Source: Bog-756 sp963741055
GTDB taxonomy: Bacteria; Actinomycetota; Acidimicrobiia; Acidimicrobiales; RAAP-2
Direction: 5' to 3'
Length of the DNA: 64,000 nt
Assembly: GCA_963741055.1 (NCBI GenBank)
Contig: CAVUGU010000015.1
Location: 174,274-238,273, forward strand
Positions 35,944 to 46,054 of this stretch are shown here, one piece after another. Numbering within the stretch: position 1 is the first letter of the stretch; every line of letters starts with the position of its first letter. The translations under genes were made by a program, and so were the position numbers. The notes under the pieces were generated by a model. That model did not search any database. It was not told the origin of the DNA and was given only the letters and a program-made list of their open reading frames with translations.

Positions 35944-36715
35944 TCAGCGTTCCTGCTCGGTCGGACGGACCAGGATCTCGTTGAGCACGACCCGGCGGGG
36001 ACGGGTGAGGGCGAAGAGGATCGTCTCGGCGATGTCGCTCGCCTCCATCAGCTCGGTGTCCCCGAAGTTCGCCCGCATCCCCTCGATGATCTCCGGGCGG
36101 TTGTGACCGGCGAGCTCGGTCATCACCGCGCCCGGCTCGACGAGGGTGACCCGCACGTGCCGCCGGGTGACCTCCTGGCGGAGCGACTCGGAGAACGCCA
36201 TGACCCCGAACTTGGTCGCGCTGTAGACGCCGTTGCCGGTGCGCGGCGAAGCGGCCGGCCACCGAGCTCACGTTGACCAGGTCGGCGACCCGACGAGGTT
36301 CGGATTCGGCGGCTCGAAGCAGGTGGGGCAGTGCGGCGTGCGTGCAGTACTGGAGGCCGAGCAGGTTGAGCTCGATCATCCGCCGCCACTCCTCGACCGG
36401 CGCGTCGACGATCGGGCCGAGCAGCATCACCCCGGCGTTGTTGATCAGGATGTCGAGACGGCCGAGCTCGCCGACGGTGCGATCGACCGCAGCGTTCGCC
36501 TGTTTCTCGTCGGTCACGTCGGCCTCGAGGACGAGGGCCTTCGCCTCGCCTCCCTTGGCCCCGATCCGCTCGGCCAGCGCCTCGAGCCGATCCTTGCGCC
36601 GGGCGGCGATCGCCACCGCGGCGCCGGCGTCCGCGAGCGCCTCGGCCGTCGCTTCGCCGATGCCGCTCGACGCGCCGGTGACCAGTGCGACGGTTCCCTT
36701 CAGCTGTTCGCTCAT
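35944..36715 (-). CDS. Short-chain dehydrogenase/reductase, frameshifted
   Basis: About 256 residues. TGASSGIG loop near residue 14, NNAGVM near 90, NVSSVAG Ser motif, and after a frame change near 36245 the YSATKFG active site and EPGAVMTEL. The ATG at 36715 has GAGGAGAG seven bases upstream. First gene of a tight operon with two hotdog proteins, suggesting acyl-CoA or ketoacyl chemistry. Substrate unknown. Confidence 0.83.
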
Positions 36716-36880
36716 CGAGCTCTCCTCTCGCTTCGACCGACTCCGGGTGCCCGACTGGTGAGCGCTGCTCGCTCGGGCCATCAGGGCATCACCGCGGCGC
36801 GCGCGATCCCTTTCGTCGGAGACGGGTGGGCCTCCTCGGCGATCGCTGCGCCGCACGCAGCACGCTAGAGGCGAGAGAGG

Positions 36881-37348
36881 CTAGGACGCGGTCGGGGCGT
36901 CGAAGCGGCTCTTGAAGGAGATCAACTCACCGGTCTTCATCCGGCGGCGCTCCTCGTAGATCCGTCGGTAGCCGGTATGGCGGATCCTCCACTCGCCGTC
37001 GTCGACCACGTACTCGTCCTCGTAGAGCGCGGTGCCCGCGAGGACGAGGTCGAAGGCGGGCACGATCACCCGGTCCTCGAGGTACCAGATCCCCGTCGCC
37101 GTGCCGTCGGAGGCCACGTCGATCTCGGGATGGTGGCCGTTGTGGAAGGTGACGATGCCCGGATCACCGAGCGAGCTGACCAGGAACTCGACGATCGCCT
37201 CGCGCCCGCTTTGGTGGAGCGTGCCGGCTTCGTACGCAGTGGTGCCGTCGGCGACGAACAACGCCCCGAGATCGCGGAACTGCTTGGAGTCGAGCAGCCG
37301 GAAGTACGCGTACTTCAGGCGCAGGATGGACTGCACGTCGTCGAGCAT
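36881..37348 (-). CDS. SnoaL-like (NTF2-fold) protein
   Basis: 155 residues from ATG 37348 (GAGGTG five bases upstream). The NTF2 fold pattern LKYAYFRLLDSKQFRDLGALFVADGT, then GREAIVEFLVSSLGD, IWYLEDRVIVPA and WRIRHTGYRRIYEE is typical of SnoaL_4/steroid-isomerase-like proteins. Often associated with lipid or steroid gene neighbourhoods. Function of this one unknown. Confidence 0.8.
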   Translation of the reverse strand: MLDDVQSILRLKYAYFRLLDSKQFRDLGALFVADGTTAYEAGTLHQSGREAIVEFLVSSLGDPGIVTFHNGHHPEIDVASDGTATGIWYLEDRVIVPAFDLVLAGTALYEDEYVVDDGEWRIRHTGYRRIYEERRRMKTGELISFKSRFDAPTAS

Positions 37349-37507
37349 CGAACACCTCGGGGTGGAGAAGAGCCGCCGGACCGCTCGGATTGTAACGAGC
37401 ACCGACGGACCCGGGCTCGGCTCTGACCGAACCCTCCCACCGGGCAGTGCCGGCGAGGCGTCCTTGCCGAAGGGCCGGTTCCGACCCGACGTCCGCGAGA
37501 TCGCGTC

Positions 37508-37778
37508 CTACGCGGCGGCAGTGCCCTGGGTCCTACGGCGACTCGACCGGTTCCGACGACGGCCACGCTGCCGTGCGGTGCTGTCGTAGGGGCGTTGCAT
37601 CGCCGCCGGGCTCTCGTGGACCGCACACCAGTCCGTGCTGTTGTAACGCGACAACCGGACGCCACACTCGGGCTTCCTTGCAGATGCGACCGGTGCCGTA
37701 GACCGTGGGCGGGATGGCACCGGCGAGCCCCTCGGCCAGCATCGGTGCGTCCTCCACCACCCGACGTTCGACCATCAT
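37508..37778 (-). CDS. Small zinc-ribbon-like protein, frameshifted
   Basis: Starts at tandem ATGs 37778/37775 behind AAGGAGGAGG, an excellent ribosome site. After ~37 residues the frame changes by one base near 37685; read across, the protein contains ICKEPECGVRLSRYN and then DWCAVHE, a C-x4-C...C-x2-H zinc-binding pattern, followed by a basic Arg-rich tail. About 89 residues. Similar small Cys/His proteins with an RLSRYN core occur in actinobacteria; role unknown, nucleic-acid binding likely from the basic tail. Confidence 0.6.
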
Positions 37779-37935
37779 GCCCCTCCTCCTTGCATCAGTC
37801 ACGCTGGTAAGGAGTTCTTCGGCAAGGATCACCCCGAACTTGACCCCCGAGACCGGAGATATGGCGCACGCCCCGGGGTCTGCGACGATCGATCCACGGG
37901 GCCGGGCGCCGGGGCTCGTTGCTAGGGTCACGCCC

Positions 37936-38395
37936 GTGGCGGTGGTCGAGGTGGACGTGCGGATCGACGCACCTCCCGAGACGGTGTGGTCGATGGTCGG
38001 CGACCCGGTCGCCCTCGGGGAGCTGACCGCTGAGTGCTTCGACATGACCTGGGTGCAAGGGGCGACCGGGCCGCGGGTCGGAGCACGTTTTCGCGGACGG
38101 AACCGCTCGAGCTGGCGCCGGTGGTCCACCACCTGCACGATCGTCCGGTACGAGCCGGGAAGCGAGATCGCCTGGGACGTCAGCCTATGGCCCGCTGGCG
38201 GTGGCGAGATGGGGTTACCGGATCGAACCCGAAGGTGACGGCGGCGCGCGGGTCACCGAGCGCTTCGAGGACCACCGGGGTCTGCCGATGCGCGCGGTCG
38301 GCCCGTTGGTGCGTGCCACCTTCGACCCCGAAGGGCACAACCGGGCGAACATGAACGAGACGCTCGCCAGGATCAAGGCGCGAGCGGAGGCCTGA
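37936..38395 (+). CDS. SRPBCC (polyketide cyclase/START-like) protein, frameshifted
   Basis: From GTG 37936: VEVDVRIDAPPETVWSMVGD is the standard SRPBCC entry strand and helix. A frame change near 38200 moves the rest (WGYRIEPEGDGGARVTERFEDH...) to another frame. About 153 residues. The fold binds hydrophobic ligands; specific role unknown. It ends seven bases before the glucosidase start, so probably cotranscribed. Confidence 0.75.
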
Positions 38396-38402
38396 GCTTC
38401 CG

Positions 38403-40054
38403 GTGACGAAAGCGTCGCCCGCCGAACCGGACACGGACGCCCTAAGCGTCGTGGACGCACCATGGTGGGAGCGGGCCGTCTTCTACCAGATCTACCCACG
38501 TTCGTTCGCCGACTCGAACCGCGACGGGATCGGTGATCTGCCCGGGATCCGATCGCACCTGCCCGACTTGGCGTGGCTCGGCGTCGACGCGCTGTGGCTC
38601 TCCCCCTTCTACCCCTCGCCGATGGCCGACTTCGGCTACGACGTCAGCGACTACTGCGGCGTCGACCCGCTCTTCGGCACCATGGACGACTTCGACGGCC
38701 TGCTCGCCGATGCGCACCAGCTCGGCATGAAGGTGGTCATCGACTGGGTGCCCAACCACTCGTCCGACCGGCACCCCTGGTTCGTCGACGCGCGTTCCAG
38801 CCGGTCGAGTGCGCACCGGAATTGGTACTTCTGGCGCGACCGGAGCCAGGACGGGAGGCCACCGAACAACTGGGTGTCCGCGTTCGACCTCTCGGCTCCC
38901 ACCTGGACGCTCGACGAGGCGACCGACCAGTGGTACCTCCACCTGTTCGAGCCGGGCCAACCGGACCTCAACTGGAGCGAGCCGGAGGTCGTCGCGGCCA
39001 TGCACGACGTGCTGCGGTTCTGGCTGGACCGAGGGGTGGACGGGTTCCGGGCCGACGCGATCACCTGCATCGGAAAGGACCCCGCCCTCGCCGACGACCC
39101 GAAGGAAAGGGTCGGCATCCCGCACTGCATCTTCATCGACGAACCGGTCACCCACCAGTACCTGCGGTCGATCCGCAAGCTCGTCGACTCCTACCGCGAC
39201 CGGCTCATGCTGGGCGAGGTCTTCTTCTTCTCGACCGAGGCGGTCGCGCCCTACTACGGGTCCGGCGACGAGCTCCACCTGTGCTTCAACTTCCCTCCGC
39301 TGTTTGCGGCATGGAAGTCTTCGGCCTGGTCCGAGTGCCTCCGGGAGACCTTTCGAGCACTCGACCCGCGGCACGCCTGGCCGACCTGGGTCCTCTCGAA
39401 CCACGACAACCCGCGAGCGCGCACCCGTTACGACTTCGGGGCCGCGCTCGGCGGTGAGAGCGAGGAGGAGCGTGCGCGGCGGAGCGAGGCACGAGCCAGG
39501 GCTGCCGCAGTGTTGCTCCTCACGCTGCGCGGGACGCCTTTCGTCTACCAAGGAGAGGAGCTCGGCCTGCTCGACGCGGTGGTCCCCGAGGACCGGGTGG
39601 TCGACCCGGGCGGTCGCGACGGTTGCCGCGCCCCGCTTCCCTGGGACGACTCGGACGACCACGGCTGGCCGACCGACGAGCCAGCCGGACCGTGGCTCCC
39701 GTTTCCGCCGGACCCGGCGGCACGCAACTACGCGACGTTGCGGCGCGATCCCGGCTCCATCCTCCATCTCTACCGTCGCCTGCTCGCGGTGCGACGAGAG
39801 ACGCCCGCGCTGGTCGCCGGGGACCAGACGGCACTCGAGCTCCCCGACGGCCTCCTCGGCTATCGGAGGACGATGGGAGGGTCGCGCTGCACGGTGCTGA
39901 TCAACTTCACCGGACAACCGGTCGAGATCGGAGAGAAGGCGGTTTCGCCACGGCGATGGGCTCGAAGATCGCGGTCTCGAGCGACGGCGCGGGCGAGGGC
40001 GAACCGTTCACCGGTCGGCTCGCACCCGATCAAGCAGTGGTCATCGTCGAGTGA
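38403..40054 (+). CDS. GH13 alpha-glucosidase / oligo-glucosidase, frameshifted near 3' end
   Basis: About 550 residues from GTG 38403. GH13 motifs: YPRSFADSNRDGIGDLPGI, region I DWVPNHSSD, region II GFRADAI with the nucleophile Asp, region III LGEVFFF (general acid Glu), and region IV SNHDNPRART. This fits the intracellular alpha-glucosidase (GH13 subfamily 17/23/30-like) or trehalose-degrading types. A frame change near 39945 shifts the last ~35 residues. No signal peptide. Confidence 0.88.
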
Positions 40055-40081
40055 GGCGAACGGGGCGACCGGCGCGCCCGG

Positions 40082-40336
40082 TCAGAACCAGTTCTCCTGC
40101 CAGTAGTCGGACGCACCCGAATCACCGAGCGACATCGAGTGCCCACCTTCGTGGCCGCTTCTGCGGACGCAGCAGACGAGTGTTCCGAGCCACGGACCCC
40201 GATCGATGCAGTGCACGGCGCCGCAGCGATGCCACTGCGGCTCGTCCGGCAACGTCAACTCGTCGAGGTCGAAATCCGCGTCGGACCACCCTGAGAGTTG
40301 GGTCGTCCTTCGCACGTGAAACGGGTCGATCGTCAC
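40082..40336 (-). CDS. Small Cys/His-containing hypothetical protein
   Basis: 84 residues from GTG 40336. Contains HRCGAVHCID, LVCCVRRSGHEGGHS: four Cys and several His that could bind a metal. Acidic N-terminal part. No family recognised; codon use is normal for the genome. Confidence 0.5.
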   Translation of the reverse strand: MTIDPFHVRRTTQLSGWSDADFDLDELTLPDEPQWHRCGAVHCIDRGPWLGTLVCCVRRSGHEGGHSMSLGDSGASDYWQENWF

Positions 40337-40403
40337 TATTCGTTCCCTGCCCCTTGCGTCGTCTCGGCTGCACTCTGAAGATCGGAATCACCGAGGCGGA
40401 GCT

Positions 40404-40870
40404 TTAGGCGTGCCCGAGCGCCGGCGCGAGCTCGGACGGAGGAGAGCCCCTGTACGGCGAGGGAGCCAGGGAGGGGATCATCCGCCCGCGCATGATGGAC
40501 AGGTACCGCACGTGATGGATGACGACCGGCGAGAGCTCGACCCTGCGGAGACCGGATGGAGCGGGCTGTCTAGCGGGGCGGGATCTCGCCGACCCGAGGA
40601 GGTTGCATAGACGGAGGTTGCCGACGGGTAGAGGGCGGCGAGAGAAAGGGGTCGAGCGGACCGGCAGCTCCAACCATCGGCGACCGGCGCCTCCCGTGCG
40701 GAGGTGCCGATTGCAACGCTGCTCCGGGGAGCCCCAGCCACCAGACAGCGGGCCGTGGGTCCCGTCGACGAGCGGAGCGACCAGGTAAATGTTCAAAGTA
40801 TCATCGCCGACGATCTCGGATCTGCCAGAGAAATACCACGTAAACGGCACGGGATACCACTTCTCACTCA
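40404..40870 (-). CDS. Doubtful hypothetical protein in lower-GC patch
   Basis: From ATG 40870 the first ~60 residues (MSEKWYPVPFTWYF..., DTLNIYLVAPLVDGTHG) read like a real protein in a locally AT-richer stretch. The remaining ~95 look like chance translation, so a frame change or truncated gene is possible. No ribosome site. It diverges from the XRE regulator. No family recognised. The rest of 40337-40918 shows nothing else. Confidence 0.28.
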
Positions 40871-40892
40871 TCAAATGGCTGTTCAAATTTCT

Positions 40893-40898
40893 TACAAT
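40893..40898 (+). promoter_or_regulatory. Candidate -10 box of XRE regulator
   Basis: TACAAT lies 21 bp before ATG 40919 in an AT-rich stretch; the -35 is not clear. Predicted 5' UTR is short (~14 nt) and contains GGTGAG directly before the start. Confidence 0.4.
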
Positions 40899-40918
40899 CT
40901 GGTACGCTTCGCGGTGAG

Positions 40919-41902
40919 ATGAACGGCGACTCGACTCGGAACATCGAGGACATCGTGCGACGGAACGTGGCCGCGCTCCGCTCCAAGGCCAACCTCACCC
41001 AGCAAGGACTGGCCGACGAGATGCTGCTGAGGGGCATCCCCTGGACCCGCGAGACCGTCGCCCAGGTCGAGACGACCAACCGGCGCCTCGGCTTCACCGA
41101 GGCCATTGCCGTGGCAGCGTGCCTCGACGTGCCGCTCGCCCGGTTGGCAGCCACCGGAGTGACCGCCGTCGGTGTCGGCGAGAGCGAGTGGACCGCTGCG
41201 TACCTGGGTGCGGCCATCGCCGGGACCGCAGGGGACGTGTTCCCGCCTGAAACCTACGCCTCACGGCCGGCGCCTCGGGAAGGGGTCACCGAGGCAGCGA
41301 CCGGACGCCAGGCCGTCGCCGAGTCGGTCCCCGATCGGCGCCGCGGCCCTCGTGAGCGGCGATCGGGGACCGCCGGTGACGAAGGAACCGGGCCGGGTCG
41401 CGCCGAGGCACCTGCGCCGACCCAGCAGAAGACGGCCGAACGGATCGAGCGGCGGCTCCGCCTGAGGGTGACCGCCGGTGACGTCGACACCACCGCCCAC
41501 CATCTCTGGTCGAGAAGCCTCGAGAGCGAGAAGGAACTCCGGGTCCAGGAGCGACAAGCGCTGACCGGCGGCTCGCTCAAGACCATCCGTGGCCACGTTG
41601 CCCGCGACCTCGACCGCGAACTCGCCCACGAGATGGAGCAGCAATCCGAGCGTGCCGCACCGCCCGGGCGATCGGAACCGATCACGCCCGACGAAGCGGC
41701 ATGGGAAGCGACAAGGCTCAACATCATTCTCGCCAACAAGGGCTACGAGGACTCCGATGTGACGCGTTGGTGGAATTTCACCCGGCATCGCGAGCTCGAC
41801 GACCAGACGATCGCCGAGGCATGGGACGCCGGGCGGTACTCCGAGGTGAGCCGGCTGGTTCAGTCGCTCCCCGACCGGCGCGTCCTCGACGACGACCACT
41901 AG
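40919..41902 (+). CDS. XRE-family transcriptional regulator with C-terminal extension
   Basis: 327 residues. N-terminal helix-turn-helix at ~10-70 (VAALRSKANLTQQGLADEML, ETVAQVETTNRRLGFTEAIAVAACLDV). A disordered basic middle is followed by a helical region with a cluster of Trp (VTRWWNFTRH) and an Asp-rich end. The extension has no domain I recognise. Candidate regulator of the divergent lower-GC frame, or of itself. The neighbouring AT-rich DNA suggests acquisition. Confidence 0.75.
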   Translation: MNGDSTRNIEDIVRRNVAALRSKANLTQQGLADEMLLRGIPWTRETVAQVETTNRRLGFTEAIAVAACLDVPLARLAATGVTAVGVGESEWTAAYLGAAIAGTAGDVFPPETYASRPAPREGVTEAATGRQAVAESVPDRRRGPRERRSGTAGDEGTGPGRAEAPAPTQQKTAERIERRLRLRVTAGDVDTTAHHLWSRSLESEKELRVQERQALTGGSLKTIRGHVARDLDRELAHEMEQQSERAAPPGRSEPITPDEAAWEATRLNIILANKGYEDSDVTRWWNFTRHRELDDQTIAEAWDAGRYSEVSRLVQSLPDRRVLDDDH

Positions 41903-42019
41903 CCGGCACGGAGCGCGATCGGCCGATTTCGACGAGGGGCCTGGCGTGTTCGTATCGGGTTCGCAGGCCGTCAAAGCCGATGCCGGCGGCACCCACCCGC
42001 CCACTACGCTGGGTTGACC

Positions 42020-42677
42020 GTGTCCGGCGATCTCGACAGCAAGGCGCTGCTGGCGCCGGAAATCTCTCCCACCCCCGGCGACGGGACGGGTCCTTCGGAA
42101 CCACCGAACAAGAGATCCCGCGCACGCGCGCGCCGCGATCGAGTGGGGGATCATCATCGGCGCGGTGGTGATCTGCACGGTCCTACTGCGCACGTTCGTC
42201 ATCCAGTCGTTCTACATACCTTCGGCCTCGATGTCGCCGACACTGCAGGTGGGCAACCGCATCGTGGTCGACAAGCTCAGCTACCACCTGCACTCGATCA
42301 ACCGCGGCGACATCGTGGTCTTCGCGCGACCGCCGCTCGAGGATCAGCAGTACTCGGACCTGGTGAAGCGAGTGATCGGTCTGCCGGGTGAGACGATCTC
42401 GTCGAAGAACTGCGCCGTGTACATCAACGGAAAGCTGTTGAACGAGCCCTGGCTCCCCAAGTCCCCGAGTAGCTGCACGAGAGCTCTGCCGGACGATCCG
42501 TATCCGCAGTACGACATGCCGGGTCCGGTGCACATCCCGGCGGGTGAGTACTACGTGATGGGCGACAACCGCACCGACTCGGAGGACAGCCGCTACTTCG
42601 GGCCGATCCCCGGGTCGCTGGTGGTGGGACGGGCGGTGGCCGTCGTCTGGCCGTTCAGTCAGATCAAGGGTCTCTGA
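42020..42677 (+). CDS. lepB: Type I signal peptidase, one frameshift
   Basis: Starts GTG 42020 with a ~34-residue cytoplasmic segment, then a frame change near 42118 leads to the transmembrane helix (WGIIIGAVVICTVLLRTFV). The catalytic Ser is in PSASMSPTL and the general-base Lys in LVKRVIGLPG; GDNRTDSEDSRYFG is the conserved box E. About 218 residues. It cleaves signal peptides on the outer face of the membrane. The 3' end overlaps the convergent methyltransferase by 19 bp. Confidence 0.9.
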
Positions 42678-43468
42678 CCGGCCCCTCTCGACCGGCCTTG
42701 CCGCGGGCGGGCCTCGACGAGGAGCCGCCGGGCGTGCGAGACGAACGAGCCGTCACGCTCGATCAGCTGGTGCAGGCGGAGCAGTTCGGACCGGTAGCCC
42801 TCGACGGTGAAGCCCGGAACGGTCCAGATGACCTTGCGGAGGAAGTAGACGACGGCGCCCACGTCGTGGAAGACGACCCGCAGCGTCTCCTCCCGCAGAT
42901 CGACCACGTCGAGGTCCGCCGCTCGCGCATCGGCGAGCACTTGCTCGGAGCTTCGGACATCGGTGCGCGTGTACGGGCCCATCAGGAACTCGGTCAGCTC
43001 GCGATTGGTCCCCGCCCCGATCAGTTGCGCGAAGAAGGTTCCCGAGGCCAGCAGCACTCGAGCGACCTCGGCCCACGGCACCACCGTCGGGTGCCGGCTG
43101 GTCACCAGGTCGAAGCTCTCGTCGTCGAACGGGAGCGGCCCCTCCTCGGGGGTCTCCTCCACCCGGACCCGGAAGGGCCGGAGTCGCTCATGGGCGAGCG
43201 CGAGATTGGGAGGCCAGGACTCGGTTGCCGCCACCGTGGCGGGACGCCGACGGCAGCCGGAGAGCGCCTCCGCGAACACCTCGCCACCGCCAGTCTGGAT
43301 GTCGAGAACCGAGCCCGCACGACCGAGGCGATCGGTGAGCGACGCCGCATATCCCCACGACGGGCGCTCCTCGCTCGCCCGTCCGTCGAGCCACGAGAAG
43401 TCCCAGCCGGTGACAGGTGCCGACTCGGCCTCCGCCAGTAGCTCGTCGAAGGCTGCCGGCCCCTCCAC
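42659..43468 (-). CDS. SAM-dependent methyltransferase
   Basis: About 269 residues from GTG 43468. The SAM motif I region reads GSVLDIQTGGGEVF, with FDDESFDLVTSRHPTVVPWAEVARVL following. This combination matches small-molecule class I methyltransferases. The frame extends 36 codons further upstream (43576), but that extension lacks homology-like sequence; the start remains uncertain. Convergent with lepB, overlapping its end. Confidence 0.75.
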   Translation of the reverse strand: MEGPAAFDELLAEAESAPVTGWDFSWLDGRASEERPSWGYAASLTDRLGRAGSVLDIQTGGGEVFAEALSGCRRRPATVAATESWPPNLALAHERLRPFRVRVEETPEEGPLPFDDESFDLVTSRHPTVVPWAEVARVLLASGTFFAQLIGAGTNRELTEFLMGPYTRTDVRSSEQVLADARAADLDVVDLREETLRVVFHDVGAVVYFLRKVIWTVPGFTVEGYRSELLRLHQLIERDGSFVSHARRLLVEARPRQGRSRGAGQRPLI

Positions 43469-43719
43469 GTCGACCAGTCTGCGCGACCATCCACCCGCGG
43501 TGCAACGCCGCCCGCGCAGCAGCCGCGGCGCCAGCTTGCCGGTCACCTCGTCAGTTACTGCAACGACTGTTGACAAGCGCGCAGATGCCGCGCACCGTCA
43601 GCCGGCGCAGGCGCATCAGATCCCTCTCGTGGTCGGAGCGATCGTCCACCGGGGACCGATAGGGTGAGTGCACTCGTGCAGTCCGGCGTCACCGCTCCAC
43701 GCGGGAGAGAGGTGAACAG

Positions 43720-44128
43720 GTGAGCGACTTCAACGCGCAGATCATCGACGAGTTCCGGGAGAACGAGGGCAGCGTCGGTGGCCCGTTCGAAGGGTGCGAC
43801 CGTCCTGCTACTCACCACGACCGGCGCAAAGACCGGGAAGGTCCGCACCACTCCCCTGGTGTACCTCGACGGCGGGGACGGGACGATCTACGTGTTCGCC
43901 TCCAAGGGGGGTGCGCCGACCAATCCCGACTGGTACCACAACTTGTTGGCACATCCTTCGGTCGTGGTCGAGCGCGGTACCGAGCGCTACGAGGCGACCG
44001 CCACTCCCGTCACCGGTCCCCTGCGCGACGAGATCTACGCGCGACAGGTCGAACGGTTCCCGGGTTTCGCCGAGTATCAGCAGCAGGCGGGGAGGGTGAT
44101 TCCCGTCGTCGCGCTCCGTCGCACCTAG
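43720..44128 (+). CDS. Deazaflavin(F420)-dependent nitroreductase-family protein, frameshifted
   Basis: Starts GTG 43720 (GGAGAGAGG upstream): FNAQIIDEFRENEGSVGGPFEG, then a one-base change near 43788, and LLLTTTGAKTGKVRTTPLVYL, PDWYHNLLAHPSVVVE, RQVERFPGFAEYQ. These are the signature segments of the Ddn family, which uses reduced F420. About 135 residues. Members reduce nitroaromatics or quinones; the native substrate is unknown. Confidence 0.85.
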
Positions 44129-44184
44129 CGGCGTTCGATCGAGCCGGGCGGGCGATCCTGGCAGGCGCTCGGCAGACCCGACCC

Positions 44185-44201
44185 AGCCCGGAACCCGGGC
44201 T
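44185..44201 (+). terminator. Hairpin between convergent genes
   Basis: AGCCCGG-AAC-CCGGGCT, a perfect 7-bp stem with three-base loop followed by ATTTG, touching the stop codon of the convergent peptidase gene. Likely terminator for the Ddn-like gene; no long T tract. Confidence 0.4.
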
Positions 44202-45041
44202 ATTTGTGGAGCCAGGTGACGGTGAAGGAGGTGCCGGCCGGCGAAAGGGCGGAGGTCTTGGCCCGCAGCTTCTTCCCGCTCTTGTTCGACATGTCGATCT
44301 GGGTGCTGGTGAAGGCCGGTGAGCTGACCGCCTTGCCGTTGGCCAGCGCATTGCTGAAGGGGAGAAGGCCGAAGTCGGCCAACTGCACGACGGTGCAGGG
44401 CCGGAGGCCTTGCAGTCGGTCGGTGCTTCGGTGATCCACTCGGCGGACGCGTTCTGGGGATGGCCGGGAGAGGTCTGGTTGGCGAACGACACGTGCCAGA
44501 CGCCGTTGGTGATGAACAGCGTGTAGCTCGACCCCGTCACCGTGACCGATCCGGAGATCAGCTCTCCGGGGGCGACCGGATAGTTCGCCGGGGGAAGCGG
44601 CACCACACCGGCCGGGTACATCTCGTACCAGGCGTAGTAGGTGGGGCTGCCCCGATGTGCGCGCTTCGTCTTCGAACAGTCGGAGTCGGTCCCGATCTGT
44701 TCGACGGTGGGATCGCTCGACGCGAACCCGTCGATGCCGACCCAGGTGGAGTCGAGTTGTGTCGCGTTCTTCGGGCAGGTGGCCGCCGGCACCACCCAGC
44801 TGCCGGACACGACGGATATGGGCGTGCCGGTGACGGCGTAGCCCGCCCAATTGAGCGAGTTCTCGAGTCCCGTGCGTCCGAACGCGTGGCGCGGCGAGAC
44901 CGGCTCGACCGGGTGACGGAATGAAGTAGCCGCTCCGACCGCACCAGCCGGCGTCCCGCCGACGGCGGCCGTGGACAGCACGGCGCCCGCGAGGATCACG
45001 GCGGGCGCGAAGATCCGAAGGAGGAGTTGCGGCCTCGTCAT
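44200..45041 (-). CDS. Secreted G1 (eqolisin) peptidase-like protein, frameshifted
   Basis: From ATG 45041 with a signal peptide (LLLRIFAPAVILAGAVLSTAAVGG). Family features: LNWAGYAVTG, STWVGIDGFAS, the catalytic Gln in VEQIGTD, YYAWYEMYP, and the catalytic Glu in ASAEWITEAP. A frame change near 44398 splits the C-terminal ~65 residues (FSNALANGKAVSSPAFT...TSFTVTWLHK). About 280 residues. Eqolisins are acid-active Gln/Glu peptidases, best known in fungi. The start overlaps the stop of the low-complexity membrane protein (ATGA), so it belongs to the sigma-factor operon. Confidence 0.85.
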
Positions 45042-46054
45042 GCTCCGGCGTCGTTGGGCGCCGAGTTGATCAGCGTGGTCGGCGGCGGTGTGGTCACGGT
45101 CGAGGAGCCGGAATGGCGATGACCACGCGAGCCCGCTCCCTTGCCAACCCCCGACCCGGGCGTCGAGCCACTCCCGGACCCGGTGGTCGAGCCGTGCCGA
45201 CCCGCATGACGGCCGCCGCTGCGACCAGACTTGCCGGACCCCGACCCACTGCCGGAGTTCCCGCCACGCTTGGAACCGGTGCCGGGCGTCGAGCCGCCCT
45301 GCCCACCCAGATTCCCGCCGCGGTTGGAGCCGGTACCGGACGTCGAGCCCGAACCCGTGCTGCCGGTGCTCGCGGTGGGCGGCCCCGACGAGGAAGAGGA
45401 CGACCCGCCGGGCGTCTGCCCACCCGCCGCGGTCTGAGCCGATCCGCCGTTCGAATTGACCGCCTTGTTCGCTCCGCCCGTCGTGCCGACCGTTGCTTGG
45501 CCCGACTTCACCGAGTGAGCGTGGTGCACCGTGCACGGACCGTTTCCGTGACGACAGGCGCTCGTCGTACCGGCGGCTTTGGTGCCAGCGGCAGGTGCCG
45601 AGCCCACGACGAGAGAGGTCGAGGTGCCGCTCGGTGCAGTCCCCGCTCCTCCGCCGAGTGGCTGGGTCGCGCTCGGCGGGGGCGTCGTCGGAGAGCCACC
45701 GTCCGCGTTCAGCGGTCCGAGCACGCTGTTCACCGCGTGCGACGCGGACGAAGGAAGCACGGATGCGGCCGAAAGGCCGGTGGCCGTCGCGAAGACGCTT
45801 GCGACCGAGGCGACGCCGACGAGCACCGAGAGACGGCTGCGGCGTTGGCGGGGCACCGGCCACGACAGTGACGCGGAGCGGTAGAAGCGCCGGAACTGTG
45901 CCTCGGACCGCAGCTCGCGCTCGGTTCCCGGCGCGGTCAGAAGGGCGATCGCGTCGGCGAGCCGGCCCTCGGTGACGTTCGGGAACCTGATGAGCTTGCG
46001 CTCGGTTCGCACCGACTCCCTGTCGTGGAAACCGCCGAGACCGATGTCAACCAT
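45038..46054 (-). CDS. Membrane protein with Gly/Ser/Thr-rich outer tail, candidate anti-sigma factor
   Basis: 338 residues from ATG 46054 (GGAGG nine bases upstream). An ~83-residue N-terminal cytoplasmic part (LADAIALLTAPGTERELRSEAQFRRFYRS) is followed by one membrane helix (LSVLVGVASVASVFATATGL) and then ~220 residues of Gly/Ser/Thr/Pro low complexity with Arg/Lys near the end. It overlaps the sigma gene end by eight bases and the peptidase start by four. Anti-sigma function is inferred from position and topology; no zinc anti-sigma (ZAS) motif is visible. Confidence 0.6.
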   Translation of the reverse strand: MVDIGLGGFHDRESVRTERKLIRFPNVTEGRLADAIALLTAPGTERELRSEAQFRRFYRSASLSWPVPRQRRSRLSVLVGVASVASVFATATGLSAASVLPSSASHAVNSVLGPLNADGGSPTTPPPSATQPLGGGAGTAPSGTSTSLVVGSAPAAGTKAAGTTSACRHGNGPCTVHHAHSVKSGQATVGTTGGANKAVNSNGGSAQTAAGGQTPGGSSSSSSGPPTASTGSTGSGSTSGTGSNRGGNLGGQGGSTPGTGSKRGGNSGSGSGSGKSGRSGGRHAGRHGSTTGSGSGSTPGSGVGKGAGSRGHRHSGSSTVTTPPPTTLINSAPNDAGA

